Shown piece after piece: positions 57,024 through 64,000 of a DNA stretch of 64,000 bases. How positions within the stretch are numbered: position 1 is the stretch's first letter; every line of letters begins with the position of its first letter. Source of the DNA: Chloroflexota bacterium (lineage in GTDB: Bacteria; Chloroflexota; Anaerolineae; Anaerolineales; UBA4823); assembly GCA_012516075.1 (NCBI GenBank), contig JAAYXE010000159.1, positions 30,822 to 94,821 on the forward strand, written 5' to 3'. The notes under the pieces were generated by a model that was not told where the DNA came from, did not search any database, and saw nothing but the letters and a program-made list of their open reading frames with translations. The position numbers and the translations under genes are program-made.

Positions 57024-58283
57024 TTAAGATCCGAAGATCTCCCTTACTTTGTAGAGGCCTTCCACCAGCCGGTCGACCTCTTGATGCGTGTTGTAAAGAT
57101 AAAAGCTGGCCCGGGCAGTCGCAGCGAGATGGAACTTATCATGCAGGGGCATAGCGCAGTGATGTCCAGCCCGGATCGCGATGCCCTCGCTGTCCAGGAT
57201 CTGCGAGATATCGTGCGGGTGCGCCACGCCGAAGCTGAACGCCACCACTCCGCCGCGGTTATCGGCTGAAGGGCCCAGGACCTTGAGGCCAGGCACTTCT
57301 TCCAGGCGCTCCAGCGCATACGCCACGATCTGGTGCTCGTGAGCGCCGATCGCTTCGATCCCGATCTTTTTCAGGTAATCCACGGCAGCGCCGAACCCCA
57401 CGGCCTCGGCGATCGCCGGGGTCCCGGCCTCAAACTTATAGGGCAGCTCATTGGGGGTGAAGGAGCGCAGGTGGACTTTCTTAATCATGTCGCCGCCGCC
57501 CATAAAGACCGGCATGGCCTCCAGGATCTCTTTGCGCCCGTAGAGCGCCCCGATTCCGGTGGGCCCGCACATCTTGTGGGCGGAAAAGGCCAGGAAATCG
57601 GCATCCAGGTCCTGCACATTGACCGGCATGTGCGGCACCGACTGCGCCGCGTCGACCAGCGCCAGCGCGCCAGCCTGGTGCGCCAGGCGGATGATCTCTT
57701 TGGCAGGATTGATCGTCCCCAGCACGTTGGACATGTGCGCAAAGGCCACCAGCTTCGGCTCTTTTTCCAGCAGCTTTTTATAGGCTTCCAGGTCTAACAT
57801 ACCGTCAGCGGTGACCGGGATGAACTCCAGCTGCACTCCGCGCTCTTCGGCCAGGATCTGCCAGGGGACCAGGTTGGCGTGGTGTTCCATTTCCGTGAGG
57901 ATTATCACGTCACCTGCCTGCAGGAACTTTCGCCCCCAGGTATAGGCGACCAGATTGATCGCTTCGGTGCAGTTGCGTGTGTAGATCACCTGCTTGGGCG
58001 AGGCGGCTCCGATAAAAGCGGCTACCTTGCTGCGCGCCTCTTCATACAGGTAGGTTGCTTCTTCCGCCAGCGTGTGGATGCCGCGGTGAATATTGGCGTT
58101 GGAGCTGCGGTAGTACGCATCCATCGCCTGGATAACTTCCAGCGGCTTCTGGCTGGTCGCTGCCGAGTCCAGATAGACCAGAGGTACCCCGGGGCGCACC
58201 TCACGCTGCAGGACCGGAAAATCCGCCCGCACCTGCTCAACATTCAGTGTGCCGTTCTGCACACGATCCATTTTCATCATCAT
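57024..58283 (-). CDS. sufS: Cysteine desulfurase SufS
   Basis: The PLP enzyme takes sulfur from L-cysteine for cluster assembly. The Schiff-base lysine is in FSAHKMCGPTG and the catalytic Cys in IRAGHHCAMPLH, the type II layout of SufS/CsdA. Length (419 aa) is normal. It is coupled to sufU downstream and lies 32 bases after a small SH3-like gene in the same operon. Confidence 0.95.
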   Translation of the reverse strand: MMMKMDRVQNGTLNVEQVRADFPVLQREVRPGVPLVYLDSAATSQKPLEVIQAMDAYYRSSNANIHRGIHTLAEEATYLYEEARSKVAAFIGAASPKQVIYTRNCTEAINLVAYTWGRKFLQAGDVIILTEMEHHANLVPWQILAEERGVQLEFIPVTADGMLDLEAYKKLLEKEPKLVAFAHMSNVLGTINPAKEIIRLAHQAGALALVDAAQSVPHMPVNVQDLDADFLAFSAHKMCGPTGIGALYGRKEILEAMPVFMGGGDMIKKVHLRSFTPNELPYKFEAGTPAIAEAVGFGAAVDYLKKIGIEAIGAHEHQIVAYALERLEEVPGLKVLGPSADNRGGVVAFSFGVAHPHDISQILDSEGIAIRAGHHCAMPLHDKFHLAATARASFYLYNTHQEVDRLVEGLYKVREIFGS

Positions 58284-58315
58284 CCTCTTCCCGTTTCAGA
58301 CGGCTGATTAAGAAC

Positions 58316-58615
58316 TTACTCCGACTGAACAGGGCGAGGTCGCGGACGCCGCCGGCGGCGAAGCGCACGCCGGACGTTGTTGGAATCCTTTGGGTACCAC
58401 AGCACATGATCGGGTACCATCCACCCGTCGGTCAGATAAACGTTTTGCTGAAACTGAACGGCGATCATCTTGGGGTCGACCTGCACCACGGTCCCCTCCA
58501 GCCAGTCGCGCACTCGCTCGCCGTTGCGGTCGTGATCGCAGAATACTTCGACGCGATCACCAACCTGATAGGTCTCTTCCTCTTCAGGAACACTGGTGAA
58601 GTATAGTCCTGGCAA
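58316..58615 (-). CDS. Small SH3-like protein inserted in the suf operon
   Basis: The 99-aa product starts with TTG at 58615; AAGGAGG ends 4 bases upstream, which favours it over a TTG at 58636. The middle is a five-strand SH3-like fold (YQVGDRVEVFCDHDRNGERVRDWLEGTVVQVD) and the C-terminus is very basic (RRALRRRRRPRPRP), so it may bind nucleic acid. It lies between sufD and sufS. I know no suf gene of this kind. Confidence 0.65.
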   Translation of the reverse strand: MPGLYFTSVPEEEETYQVGDRVEVFCDHDRNGERVRDWLEGTVVQVDPKMIAVQFQQNVYLTDGWMVPDHVLWYPKDSNNVRRALRRRRRPRPRPVQSE

Positions 58616-58782
58616 AGGTGCCTCCTTTTTTGTCAAATTCCGGATGTTTTTCGTTTATGGTTTTGAAAACACGAATAGCGAGCCGCTAAAAGTCGCCTCG
58701 CCATTCCCTTTCCTGCCTGTACTTCCCCTGCCGCGTACCAGCATATTTTTCCATTTATTAACTCCGCTGGTGTCAGGGATTT

Positions 58783-58826
58783 TCACCGGAGCACTGGTAT
58801 CCACTTCGATATCCATGCTCCGGTGA
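58783..58826. repeat. Intercistronic hairpin between sufD and the SH3-like gene
   Basis: TCACCGGAGC (58783-58792) pairs with GCTCCGGTGA (58817-58826), and the loop has its own near-complement (GGTATC/GATATCC). On the minus strand it is not followed by a good T run, so it may be an mRNA stability or attenuation element rather than a full terminator. The remaining ~210-base gap shows no gene. Confidence 0.55.
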
Positions 58827-58849
58827 GAATGTTTGTTTTTGGGCCCAGT

Positions 58850-60202
58850 TCAAGATCCCATCTTGTCCAGAATTGCCTTCTGGAAGCGGCTGCGCACCCC
58901 TTCAAATGGAATGCGCTGCATGATGGGATCGAAAAATCCTTCAACGATCAGCCGCTCGGCTTCCTTCACCGGAATACCGCGCGACTGCAGGTAGAAGACC
59001 TCGGTGGGGTCGATTTTTCCAACCGTGGCTCCATGCGTGCAGCGTACATCGTCAGCCAGGATTTCCAGGCCGGGGATGGAATCGGCCCGTGCCGTGCTGC
59101 TCAACACCAGGTTGCGGTTTGCCTGGTATCCGTCGGTTTTCTGTGCACCCGGGGCGACATAGATCATCCCCTGCCACACGGACCGGCTGCGCTCGGTGAG
59201 TGCGCCTTTATACAGCAGGTCGCTGGTGGTATGGGGCGCCAGGTGGTTCTGCTGGGTATCGTGATCCAGGTGCTGGACGCCGTCGGCGAAATAGAAGCCC
59301 GATACACGACCGCTGGCGCCTTCACCGGCCAGGTCCAGATCAGAGAAGTTCTTGGTCAGCCGGCTGCCCATGGCTCCAAAGATCCAGTCCAGGTTGCCGT
59401 CGCGTTCCACGCGCACACGTTCGTGCGAGAAGTTCCACACGTGTTCTCCCCAGGACTGCAGCTCTACGAAGCGCAGGTTTGCCCCTGCGGCGACGTGGAT
59501 CTCAACGATGCCGGCGTGCATGGACTGGGCATCTTCGGTGGGAGAGGCGGCCTCGTGGACATGGGTCAGTGAAGCACCCTCATCCACATAGATCAGCAGA
59601 TGGCTGAAGTAAGCCAGGCCGGTTCCAGGCCCCCACAGCAGGCTGTGCAGCGGCTGTTCCACCTGGACGCCGCGCGGCACGTAAATGAAAACCCCGCGGC
59701 TGGTCAGCGCCCCGGCCAGGGCTGCGAACTTGCCTTCATTGGCTTTGACAATCTTGCCCAGGATTTTCTCCAGCAGCTGCGGGTGTTCCCGGGCGGCGGT
59801 GTTCAGATCGGTGAGGATGACGCCCCTGCGGGCCAGGTCGGGGTTCAGTTCGATTTCAACCCCGGTGGGAGACTCAACCAGCTGCCCGCCCAGCTCGCCG
59901 CCGATCACGGACTGCAGCAGATGATCGGGGACTGGCGCAAGCTTCCCGGCGTCCTCCGGCTGGGGCAGGCGGAATGAGCCGGCCTGCAGCCCGCGGATAT
60001 CGGTGCGCCGCCAGGGTTCATCCGTCGTGGTGGGCATGGGGAGCTGTTCGAAAGCGTCCCATGCCGCCAGACGGTAGTTCTTGACAAAATCAGGGATATT
60101 CGGATCATCCAGGCCGGAGATCATTGCGCGCGTGAATTGAAATTCGCGCGCGACCTCACTCACCTGGCGCCGGGTTCGAGTTACGACGGTTCGAGAAGCC
60201 AT
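58850..60202 (-). CDS. sufD: Fe-S cluster assembly protein SufD
   Basis: The 450-aa protein is the SufD partner in the SufBC2D scaffold complex. It has the right-handed beta-helix core (IYVPRGVQVEQPLHSLLWG; FVELQSWGEHVWNFSHERV) and the C-terminal helical part (GATVGKIDPTEVFYLQSRGIPVKEAERLIVEGFFDPI). The histidine ligand expected on SufD is in the CTHGATVGKID block. It lies 18 bases after sufB. Confidence 0.94.
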   Translation of the reverse strand: MASRTVVTRTRRQVSEVAREFQFTRAMISGLDDPNIPDFVKNYRLAAWDAFEQLPMPTTTDEPWRRTDIRGLQAGSFRLPQPEDAGKLAPVPDHLLQSVIGGELGGQLVESPTGVEIELNPDLARRGVILTDLNTAAREHPQLLEKILGKIVKANEGKFAALAGALTSRGVFIYVPRGVQVEQPLHSLLWGPGTGLAYFSHLLIYVDEGASLTHVHEAASPTEDAQSMHAGIVEIHVAAGANLRFVELQSWGEHVWNFSHERVRVERDGNLDWIFGAMGSRLTKNFSDLDLAGEGASGRVSGFYFADGVQHLDHDTQQNHLAPHTTSDLLYKGALTERSRSVWQGMIYVAPGAQKTDGYQANRNLVLSSTARADSIPGLEILADDVRCTHGATVGKIDPTEVFYLQSRGIPVKEAERLIVEGFFDPIMQRIPFEGVRSRFQKAILDKMGS

Positions 60203-60220
60203 AGCGTTCCTTTTCAGTGA

Positions 60221-61624
60221 CTATCCGATGGAACCTTCCATCTGGAGCTGGATGAGGCGGTTCATTTCGATGGCATATTCCATTGGCAGTTCCTTCACCA
60301 GCGGTTCAATAAAGCCGGAAACCACCATCGTGGTCGCTTCCTCTTCACTCAAACCACGGCTCATCAGGTAGAACAACTGCTCCTCGCCAACTTTCGATAC
60401 CGAGGCCTCGTGGCCAACCGACACATCTTCCGTATCGATCTCGATATACGGATACGTGTCGGATCGTGAGTTCTCATCCATCAGCAGCGCATCGCACACG
60501 ACGTTCGAGCGCGAGTTCACGGCTTCTTTATGCACCTTAAGCAGGCCGCGATACGATGCCCGGCCGCCGTCCTTGCTGATCGACTTCGAGGTGATCTTGC
60601 TGCTGGTGTTGGGCGCAACGTGAATCACTTTTCCGCCCGTATCCTGGTGCTGGCCCTTGCCGGCGAACGCCATCGACAGGATCTCGCCGTGCGCGCCTTC
60701 CCCAACCAGGTAGCAGGAGGGGTACTTCATGGTCAGCTTGGACCCCATATTGGCGTCCACCCACTCCATCGTCGCGTTTTCGTGCACGATGGCCCGCTGG
60801 GTAACCAGGTTGTACATGTTGTTCGACCAGTTCTGGATGGTTGTATAGCGGAAGCGGGCGCCCTTCTTGACGATGATCTCGATCACACCCGAGTGGAACG
60901 AGTCGGTCGTGTAGATTGGGGCGGTGCAGCCTTCCACGTAGTGGGCCCACGAGCCCTCATCGGCGATGATCAGCGTGCGCTCGAACTGTCCGGCATCCGG
61001 CTCGTTCATGCGGAAGTAAGCCTGCAGGGGCAGGTCCACCTTAACACCCGGCGGAATGTATACAAAGGAGCCGCCGGACCACACCGCGCTGTTCAGCGCC
61101 GCGAACTTGTTGTCTTCAATGGGGATTACCGTGCCGAAGTATTCGCGGAAAAGGTCGGGATGGTCACGCAGGCCGTTTTCAATGCTCTTGAAGATCACGC
61201 CCTGCTTGGCAAGCTGCTCCTGGATGCTGTGATAGACCATCTCCGATTCATACTGGGCGCCGACGCCGGCCAGGAACTTCTGCTCGGCTTCCGGGATGCC
61301 CAGCCGCTCAAAGGTCTCCTTGATGGTCTCCGGCACCTCATCCCACGAGCGGCCTTCCTTATCGGTCGGCTTCGTGTAAAAGTAAATTTCATCCAGGTCC
61401 AGCTGCGAAAGGTCGCCGCCCCAGGTTGGCATCGGACGCTGGATAAAATGTTCGTATGCCCGCAGGCGGAACTCCAGCATCCATTTCGGTTCACCCTTTT
61501 TGGCCGAGATCATCTCGACCACTTCGCGGCTTAAACCTTTCGGTGTCTTGAAAACAAATGTAGAAGGATCTCGGAACCCGTACCGGTATTCGCCAATACC
61601 TTCCAGAATTTGTGCATCACCCAT
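60221..61624 (-). CDS. sufB: Fe-S cluster assembly protein SufB
   Basis: The 467-aa scaffold subunit shows the N-terminal [21 protein letters not shown] block and the core of SufB ([77 protein letters not shown]). The conserved Cys is in EGCTAP. Together with SufC and SufD it assembles nascent clusters. It starts 29 bases after the end of sufC. Confidence 0.96.
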   Translation of the reverse strand: MGDAQILEGIGEYRYGFRDPSTFVFKTPKGLSREVVEMISAKKGEPKWMLEFRLRAYEHFIQRPMPTWGGDLSQLDLDEIYFYTKPTDKEGRSWDEVPETIKETFERLGIPEAEQKFLAGVGAQYESEMVYHSIQEQLAKQGVIFKSIENGLRDHPDLFREYFGTVIPIEDNKFAALNSAVWSGGSFVYIPPGVKVDLPLQAYFRMNEPDAGQFERTLIIADEGSWAHYVEGCTAPIYTTDSFHSGVIEIIVKKGARFRYTTIQNWSNNMYNLVTQRAIVHENATMEWVDANMGSKLTMKYPSCYLVGEGAHGEILSMAFAGKGQHQDTGGKVIHVAPNTSSKITSKSISKDGGRASYRGLLKVHKEAVNSRSNVVCDALLMDENSRSDTYPYIEIDTEDVSVGHEASVSKVGEEQLFYLMSRGLSEEEATTMVVSGFIEPLVKELPMEYAIEMNRLIQLQMEGSIG

Positions 61625-61653
61625 TCTGTCCTCCAGTGAGAGCTTTACCGTCC

Positions 61654-62428
61654 TCAGGCTACAGGAGTCTCATCCAGCTCCTGCCGCAGCCAGTCGTATC
61701 CGTGCTCTTCCAACTGCAGTGCCAGATCAGGACCGCCAGTCTCTACAATGCGCCCGCCCATCATGATGTGCACAAAGTCGGGCTTGATATGGTTCAAAAT
61801 ACGCTGGTAGTGCGTGATGACGAGCACGCCCAGTTCAGGTCCACGCAGTGCATTGACGCCTTCAGAAACGATCCGCAGTGCGTCGATGTCCAGACCCGAA
61901 TCCGTCTCGTCCATAATGGCAATTTCCGGGCGCAGCGTCGCCATCTGCAGAACTTCGGCGCGCTTCTTCTCGCCGCCCGAGAACCCCTCGTTCAGGTACC
62001 GACCGGCGAAGCTGTGGTCCATCTTCAACAGGTCCATCTTTTCCTTTAATAATCGCCGGAACTCGGGGATCGAGATGCCTTTGCTCTCCGGATCTGCAGC
62101 CTTCAATTTGGCGTTGATCGCACTGCGCAGGAAATTGGCGACCGTCACACCGGGGATTGCAACCGGGTACTGGAACGCCAGGAACAGACCCAGGTGGGCC
62201 CGCTCATCCGGTTCCAGCTCGAGGATATTTTGACCCTTGAACCACTTCCCCTTCGGTCACTTCATAGGAAGGGTGCCCCATCAGGGTGTAGGCCAGCGTC
62301 GATTTACCGGTACCATTTGGCCCCATTAAGGCATGTACCTCACCCTGCTTGACGGTCAGATTCACACCTTTCAGGATCTCATTCCCGTTTACACTGGCAT
62401 GCAAATTGCGGATTACGAGTTCAGACAT
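61654..62428 (-). pseudogene. sufC: sufC, Fe-S assembly ATPase, interrupted by one frameshift
   Basis: SufC is the ABC-type ATPase of SufBCD. The first part (62428 to ~62243) carries the N-terminus and Walker A (GPNGTGKST). After GEVV, a frameshift at 62237-62243 moves the rest into another frame: [18 protein letters not shown], the Q-loop FQYPVAIPG, signature [12 protein letters not shown], Walker B ([12 protein letters not shown]) and the H-loop ([10 protein letters not shown]) follow and are intact. The DNA is GAAGTGGTTCAAGG; an extra G, or two lost T bases in a T run, explains it. The gene would encode ~257 aa if continuous. Since Suf is probably the only assembly system here, a sequencing error is likely. 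Confidence 0.85.
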
Positions 62429-62578
62429 GAAAATTTAGCTCCTTTTACATGGTCAATGACTGATGGAGATCGGTGTGACTGCCTTCGGGCCCGCATAAGC
62501 TCATCTTTTTTTACCCTGCTGCAGTCAGCCTGTTCAAATCGATTGACCTCGTTTGCTCTCTTTTTCTCAAACCGTGCT

Positions 62579-62607
62579 ATTATAGCAGTCAGAGGTCATA
62601 ACGTCAA
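62579..62607 (-). promoter_or_regulatory. Promoter of the suf operon
   Basis: On the minus strand TTGACG (62607-62602) and a perfect TATAAT (62584-62579) are 17 bp apart, with TGC before the -10. The leader to sufC is ~140 bases. Confidence 0.8.
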
Positions 62608-62696
62608 TATTTTGCATAATTATCATATTTATTGAGCTATATTATAAATCGCATCCCTCTGGAAGTCAATAATATTTACGATAAAATTCTTAATTA

Positions 62697-62725
62697 TTGA
62701 CAAAAATAATAGCGCATGCTATACT
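62697..62725 (+). promoter_or_regulatory. Promoter of the SufR-like gene
   Basis: A perfect TTGACA (62697-62702) and TATACT (62720-62725) are 17 bp apart, with TGC before the -10. It is divergent to the suf promoter. Confidence 0.8.
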
Positions 62726-62793
62726 TTTTCTGAGTTTTCAGGAAGAAGACAACCTGATCATGTATTTTTTGGGCAAAAATTAGCTGAACAGAC

Positions 62794-63450
62794 ATGTTTG
62801 AAGAGAACGACCAGTCAAAAAGCACCCGGGAACGGGTTCTGCAAACCCTCCTGGTAAACAAGCGCTGCACGATCAACGAACTGGCGGAGGCCGTAGATAT
62901 CAACCCCATCTCGGTGCGCCACCACATCAACCGCCTGCAGGCCGAGGGCCTGGTGAGCTCTGAGGAAGAACGCCACGGTGTGGGGCGCCCGCGGCGGGTG
63001 TATTTCCTCACCGAGGAAGGTGTCGAAACATTCCCCTCGCGCTACGTTCGTCTGCCCACCATGCTCCTGGAACAGCTCAAGGAGACCATGCCCCCTTCCA
63101 TGATCAACCAGATCTTTTCGGAGATCGCCAAAGAGCTTGCGTCGGATTACACCGATGATCTGGAAGCGCTTTCTATGGAGGAGCGCCTGGATCTCGTCAA
63201 ACAGATGCTGAACAACGAAGGTTTCACGGTTAAATGGGAAAAACAGGGCGATCATTACCAGATTCACGAGGTGAGCTGTCCTTACTACTATGTGGGCCAG
63301 ACCCATCCCGAGGTGTGCTCTGTAGACCAGACCTTAATTTCAACAGTCCTTTCCGTGCCGGCCGAGAAGATCAAATGTGTGCTCCACGGTGATGCGCGCT
63401 GCACCTATATCGTGCCGGACATGAAGACAACGGAGGCTCAAGAATCATGA
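62794..63450 (+). CDS. sufR: SufR-like iron-sulfur transcriptional regulator
   Basis: The 218-aa protein has an N-terminal DeoR/ArsR-type winged helix (ERVLQTLLVNKRCTINELAEAVDINPISVRHHINRLQAEGLV...GRPRRVYFLTEEG) and a C-terminal half with four cysteines, C162, C175, C195 and C203, in SCPYYYVGQTHPEVC and IKCVLHGDARC. SufR proteins bind an Fe-S cluster through such cysteines and repress suf when clusters are plentiful. It is divergent from the suf operon and followed, with a 4-base overlap, by a MIP18-family gene. Confidence 0.9.
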   Translation: MFEENDQSKSTRERVLQTLLVNKRCTINELAEAVDINPISVRHHINRLQAEGLVSSEEERHGVGRPRRVYFLTEEGVETFPSRYVRLPTMLLEQLKETMPPSMINQIFSEIAKELASDYTDDLEALSMEERLDLVKQMLNNEGFTVKWEKQGDHYQIHEVSCPYYYVGQTHPEVCSVDQTLISTVLSVPAEKIKCVLHGDARCTYIVPDMKTTEAQES

Positions 63451-63803
63451 ATTCTTATCCCCAGACGGACCGGCCCCAGAAAGTAGTCTGGCAGGCTGAA
63501 AGCACCCATCCGGAGTTGGCCGAGAACCTGCGCCAGAGCCTGCGCGAAGTGATCGACCCCGAGATTGGTTTGAACATCATCGAGCTCGGCCTGGTGCGCG
63601 ATGTGGTGATCAACGACCAGCAGGTCGATATGACCATGATCCTGACCACTCCATTCTGCCCGTACGGCCCGGCCATGATCGAAATGACGCGCAAAAAGGC
63701 AGAAGCAGCGCTCGAACGGCCGGTCAGGATCGAGATGGGCACAGAGATGTGGGATCTTTCGATGATGGAAGAAGGCGCCGGTGGGGATTGGGGCCTGTTC
63801 TAA
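63447..63803 (+). CDS. sufT: MIP18/DUF59-family metal-sulfur cluster biogenesis protein
   Basis: The 118-aa protein has the MIP18 domain: LREVIDPEIGLNIIELGLVRDVVIN, then TTPFCPYGPAMIEMTRKKAEAAL with the conserved Cys. SufT/PaaD-like proteins act late in Fe-S protein maturation. It overlaps the SufR gene by 4 bases, giving a SufR-SufT unit divergent to sufCBD. Confidence 0.88.
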   Translation: MNSYPQTDRPQKVVWQAESTHPELAENLRQSLREVIDPEIGLNIIELGLVRDVVINDQQVDMTMILTTPFCPYGPAMIEMTRKKAEAALERPVRIEMGTEMWDLSMMEEGAGGDWGLF

Positions 63804-63823
63804 TCTCCAACCTGAACTGGCAC

Positions 63824-63860
63824 AGTCCCTGCAACAAATCGGCAGGGACTTTTGCTTTTT
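63824..63860 (+). terminator. Terminator after the MIP18-family gene
   Basis: AGTCCCTGC (63824-63832) pairs with GCAGGGACT (63842-63850), followed by TTTGCTTTTT. Confidence 0.9.
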
Positions 63861-63912
63861 AAGATGCACCATCTTCTTGTCAATTATCAATGATTAAGGT
63901 AGGATGAATGGC

Positions 63913-64000
63913 ATGGAAAATTCCGCTACCGATCCCCGTCCGCAGCCCCGGCAGGGGACCTTTCACTTCCTGGGGCTCACCATCGCGGTAGCCATTATTC
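63913..64000 (+). CDS. Start of an unidentified protein (truncated by the window edge)
   Basis: Only 29 codons are visible. The ATG at 63913 (or 63904, same frame) is followed by a short polar stretch and then FLGLTIAVAII, the start of a hydrophobic segment. A membrane or exported protein is likely; nothing more can be said. Confidence 0.5.
   Translation, partial: MENSATDPRPQPRQGTFHFLGLTIAVAII

Larger units (their letters stand above)
62429..62793. other. Divergent sufC/regulator control region
   Basis: This 365-base AT-rich gap holds two divergent near-consensus promoters (62579-62607 minus, 62697-62725 plus). No gene is seen. The region between them (62608-62696) is the probable operator zone for the SufR-like regulator, but no convincing palindrome stands out. 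Confidence 0.6.

Noticed and set aside
62204..62243. Programmed ribosomal frameshift in sufC
   Set aside because: There is no slippery heptamer or downstream structure at the point where homology changes frame, and the first frame runs a further ~9 non-homologous codons before its stop. An indel or sequencing error is simpler.

Overview
The window reads as a chromosomal segment of a Chloroflexota bacterium, most likely Anaerolineae-like (inference, moderate confidence). The evidence is a moderately high GC content, long runs of co-directional housekeeping genes, a SufBCD-SufSU iron-sulfur operon with a SufR-type regulator, a LytR-CpsA-Psr envelope protein, AIM24, heme A synthase, an AniA-like copper nitrite reductase with a lipoprotein signal, and secreted proteins ending in a YLPLxxR-like tail. 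No prophage, insertion sequence, CRISPR array or rRNA operon was seen. About 65 protein genes and one tmRNA are described.

Layout. 1-1165: a truncated ROK repressor. 1368-8660: a co-directional run with two unknowns, an S41 protease, an LCP protein, smpB, a phytol kinase-like membrane protein and hutH. 9228-12682: a large secreted subtilase broken by a frameshift and a nonsense codon. 12928-14754: an ErpA-like protein and two envelope or zinc-ribbon proteins. 14761-19012 (minus): zwf, a HEAT-like protein and transketolase. 19094-24656 (minus): an esterase, a patatin and a heterodimeric ABC exporter. 24854-28357: a Crp/Fnr regulator, a DUF1858 protein, class II NirK and two small 4-TM proteins, a nitrite-respiration module. 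28440-30888 (minus): a small TM protein, DegV, an ECF sigma factor and a CxxC protein. 31245-31642: tmRNA; its partner SmpB is also in the window. 31776-40816: AIM24, a HAD hydrolase, ligA, an RlmI-like methyltransferase, ctaA, DUF72 and a small thiol-redox cluster. 41033-50429: a PhoB/PhoR-like two-component pair, a stress protein and pstSCAB-phoU. 50600-56212: an unusual locus described below. 56261-63803: the suf operon with a divergent SufR-like gene and a MIP18-family gene. The window ends inside a new gene at 63913.

The most novel candidate is 50600-56212. A DUF2207-like membrane protein ends in a cytoplasmic Cys-Ala repeat (eight CA dipeptides). It is followed within a few bases by a radical SAM/SPASM enzyme with a PqqD-like N-terminal domain, then by a paralogue that has lost all the iron-sulfur cysteines, then by a class I methyltransferase. 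I infer a protein-tail modification system in which the Cys-Ala tail is the substrate.

Two regulatory circuits can be read directly from the DNA. Upstream of pstS lie six TT-rich hexamers at an exact 11-bp period, ending just before an extended -10: a PHO-box array probably served by the neighbouring two-component pair. In the nitrite module two near-identical TTGCx-N4-CGCAA sites lie at exactly the same distance (29.5 bp from site centre to -10) in front of the DUF1858 gene and nirK, which suggests class II activation by the Crp/Fnr protein encoded next door.

Two genes that should be intact are interrupted: the subtilase (two lesions) and sufC (one frameshift). Because sufC is normally needed in a Suf-only genome, sequencing or assembly error should be excluded first.
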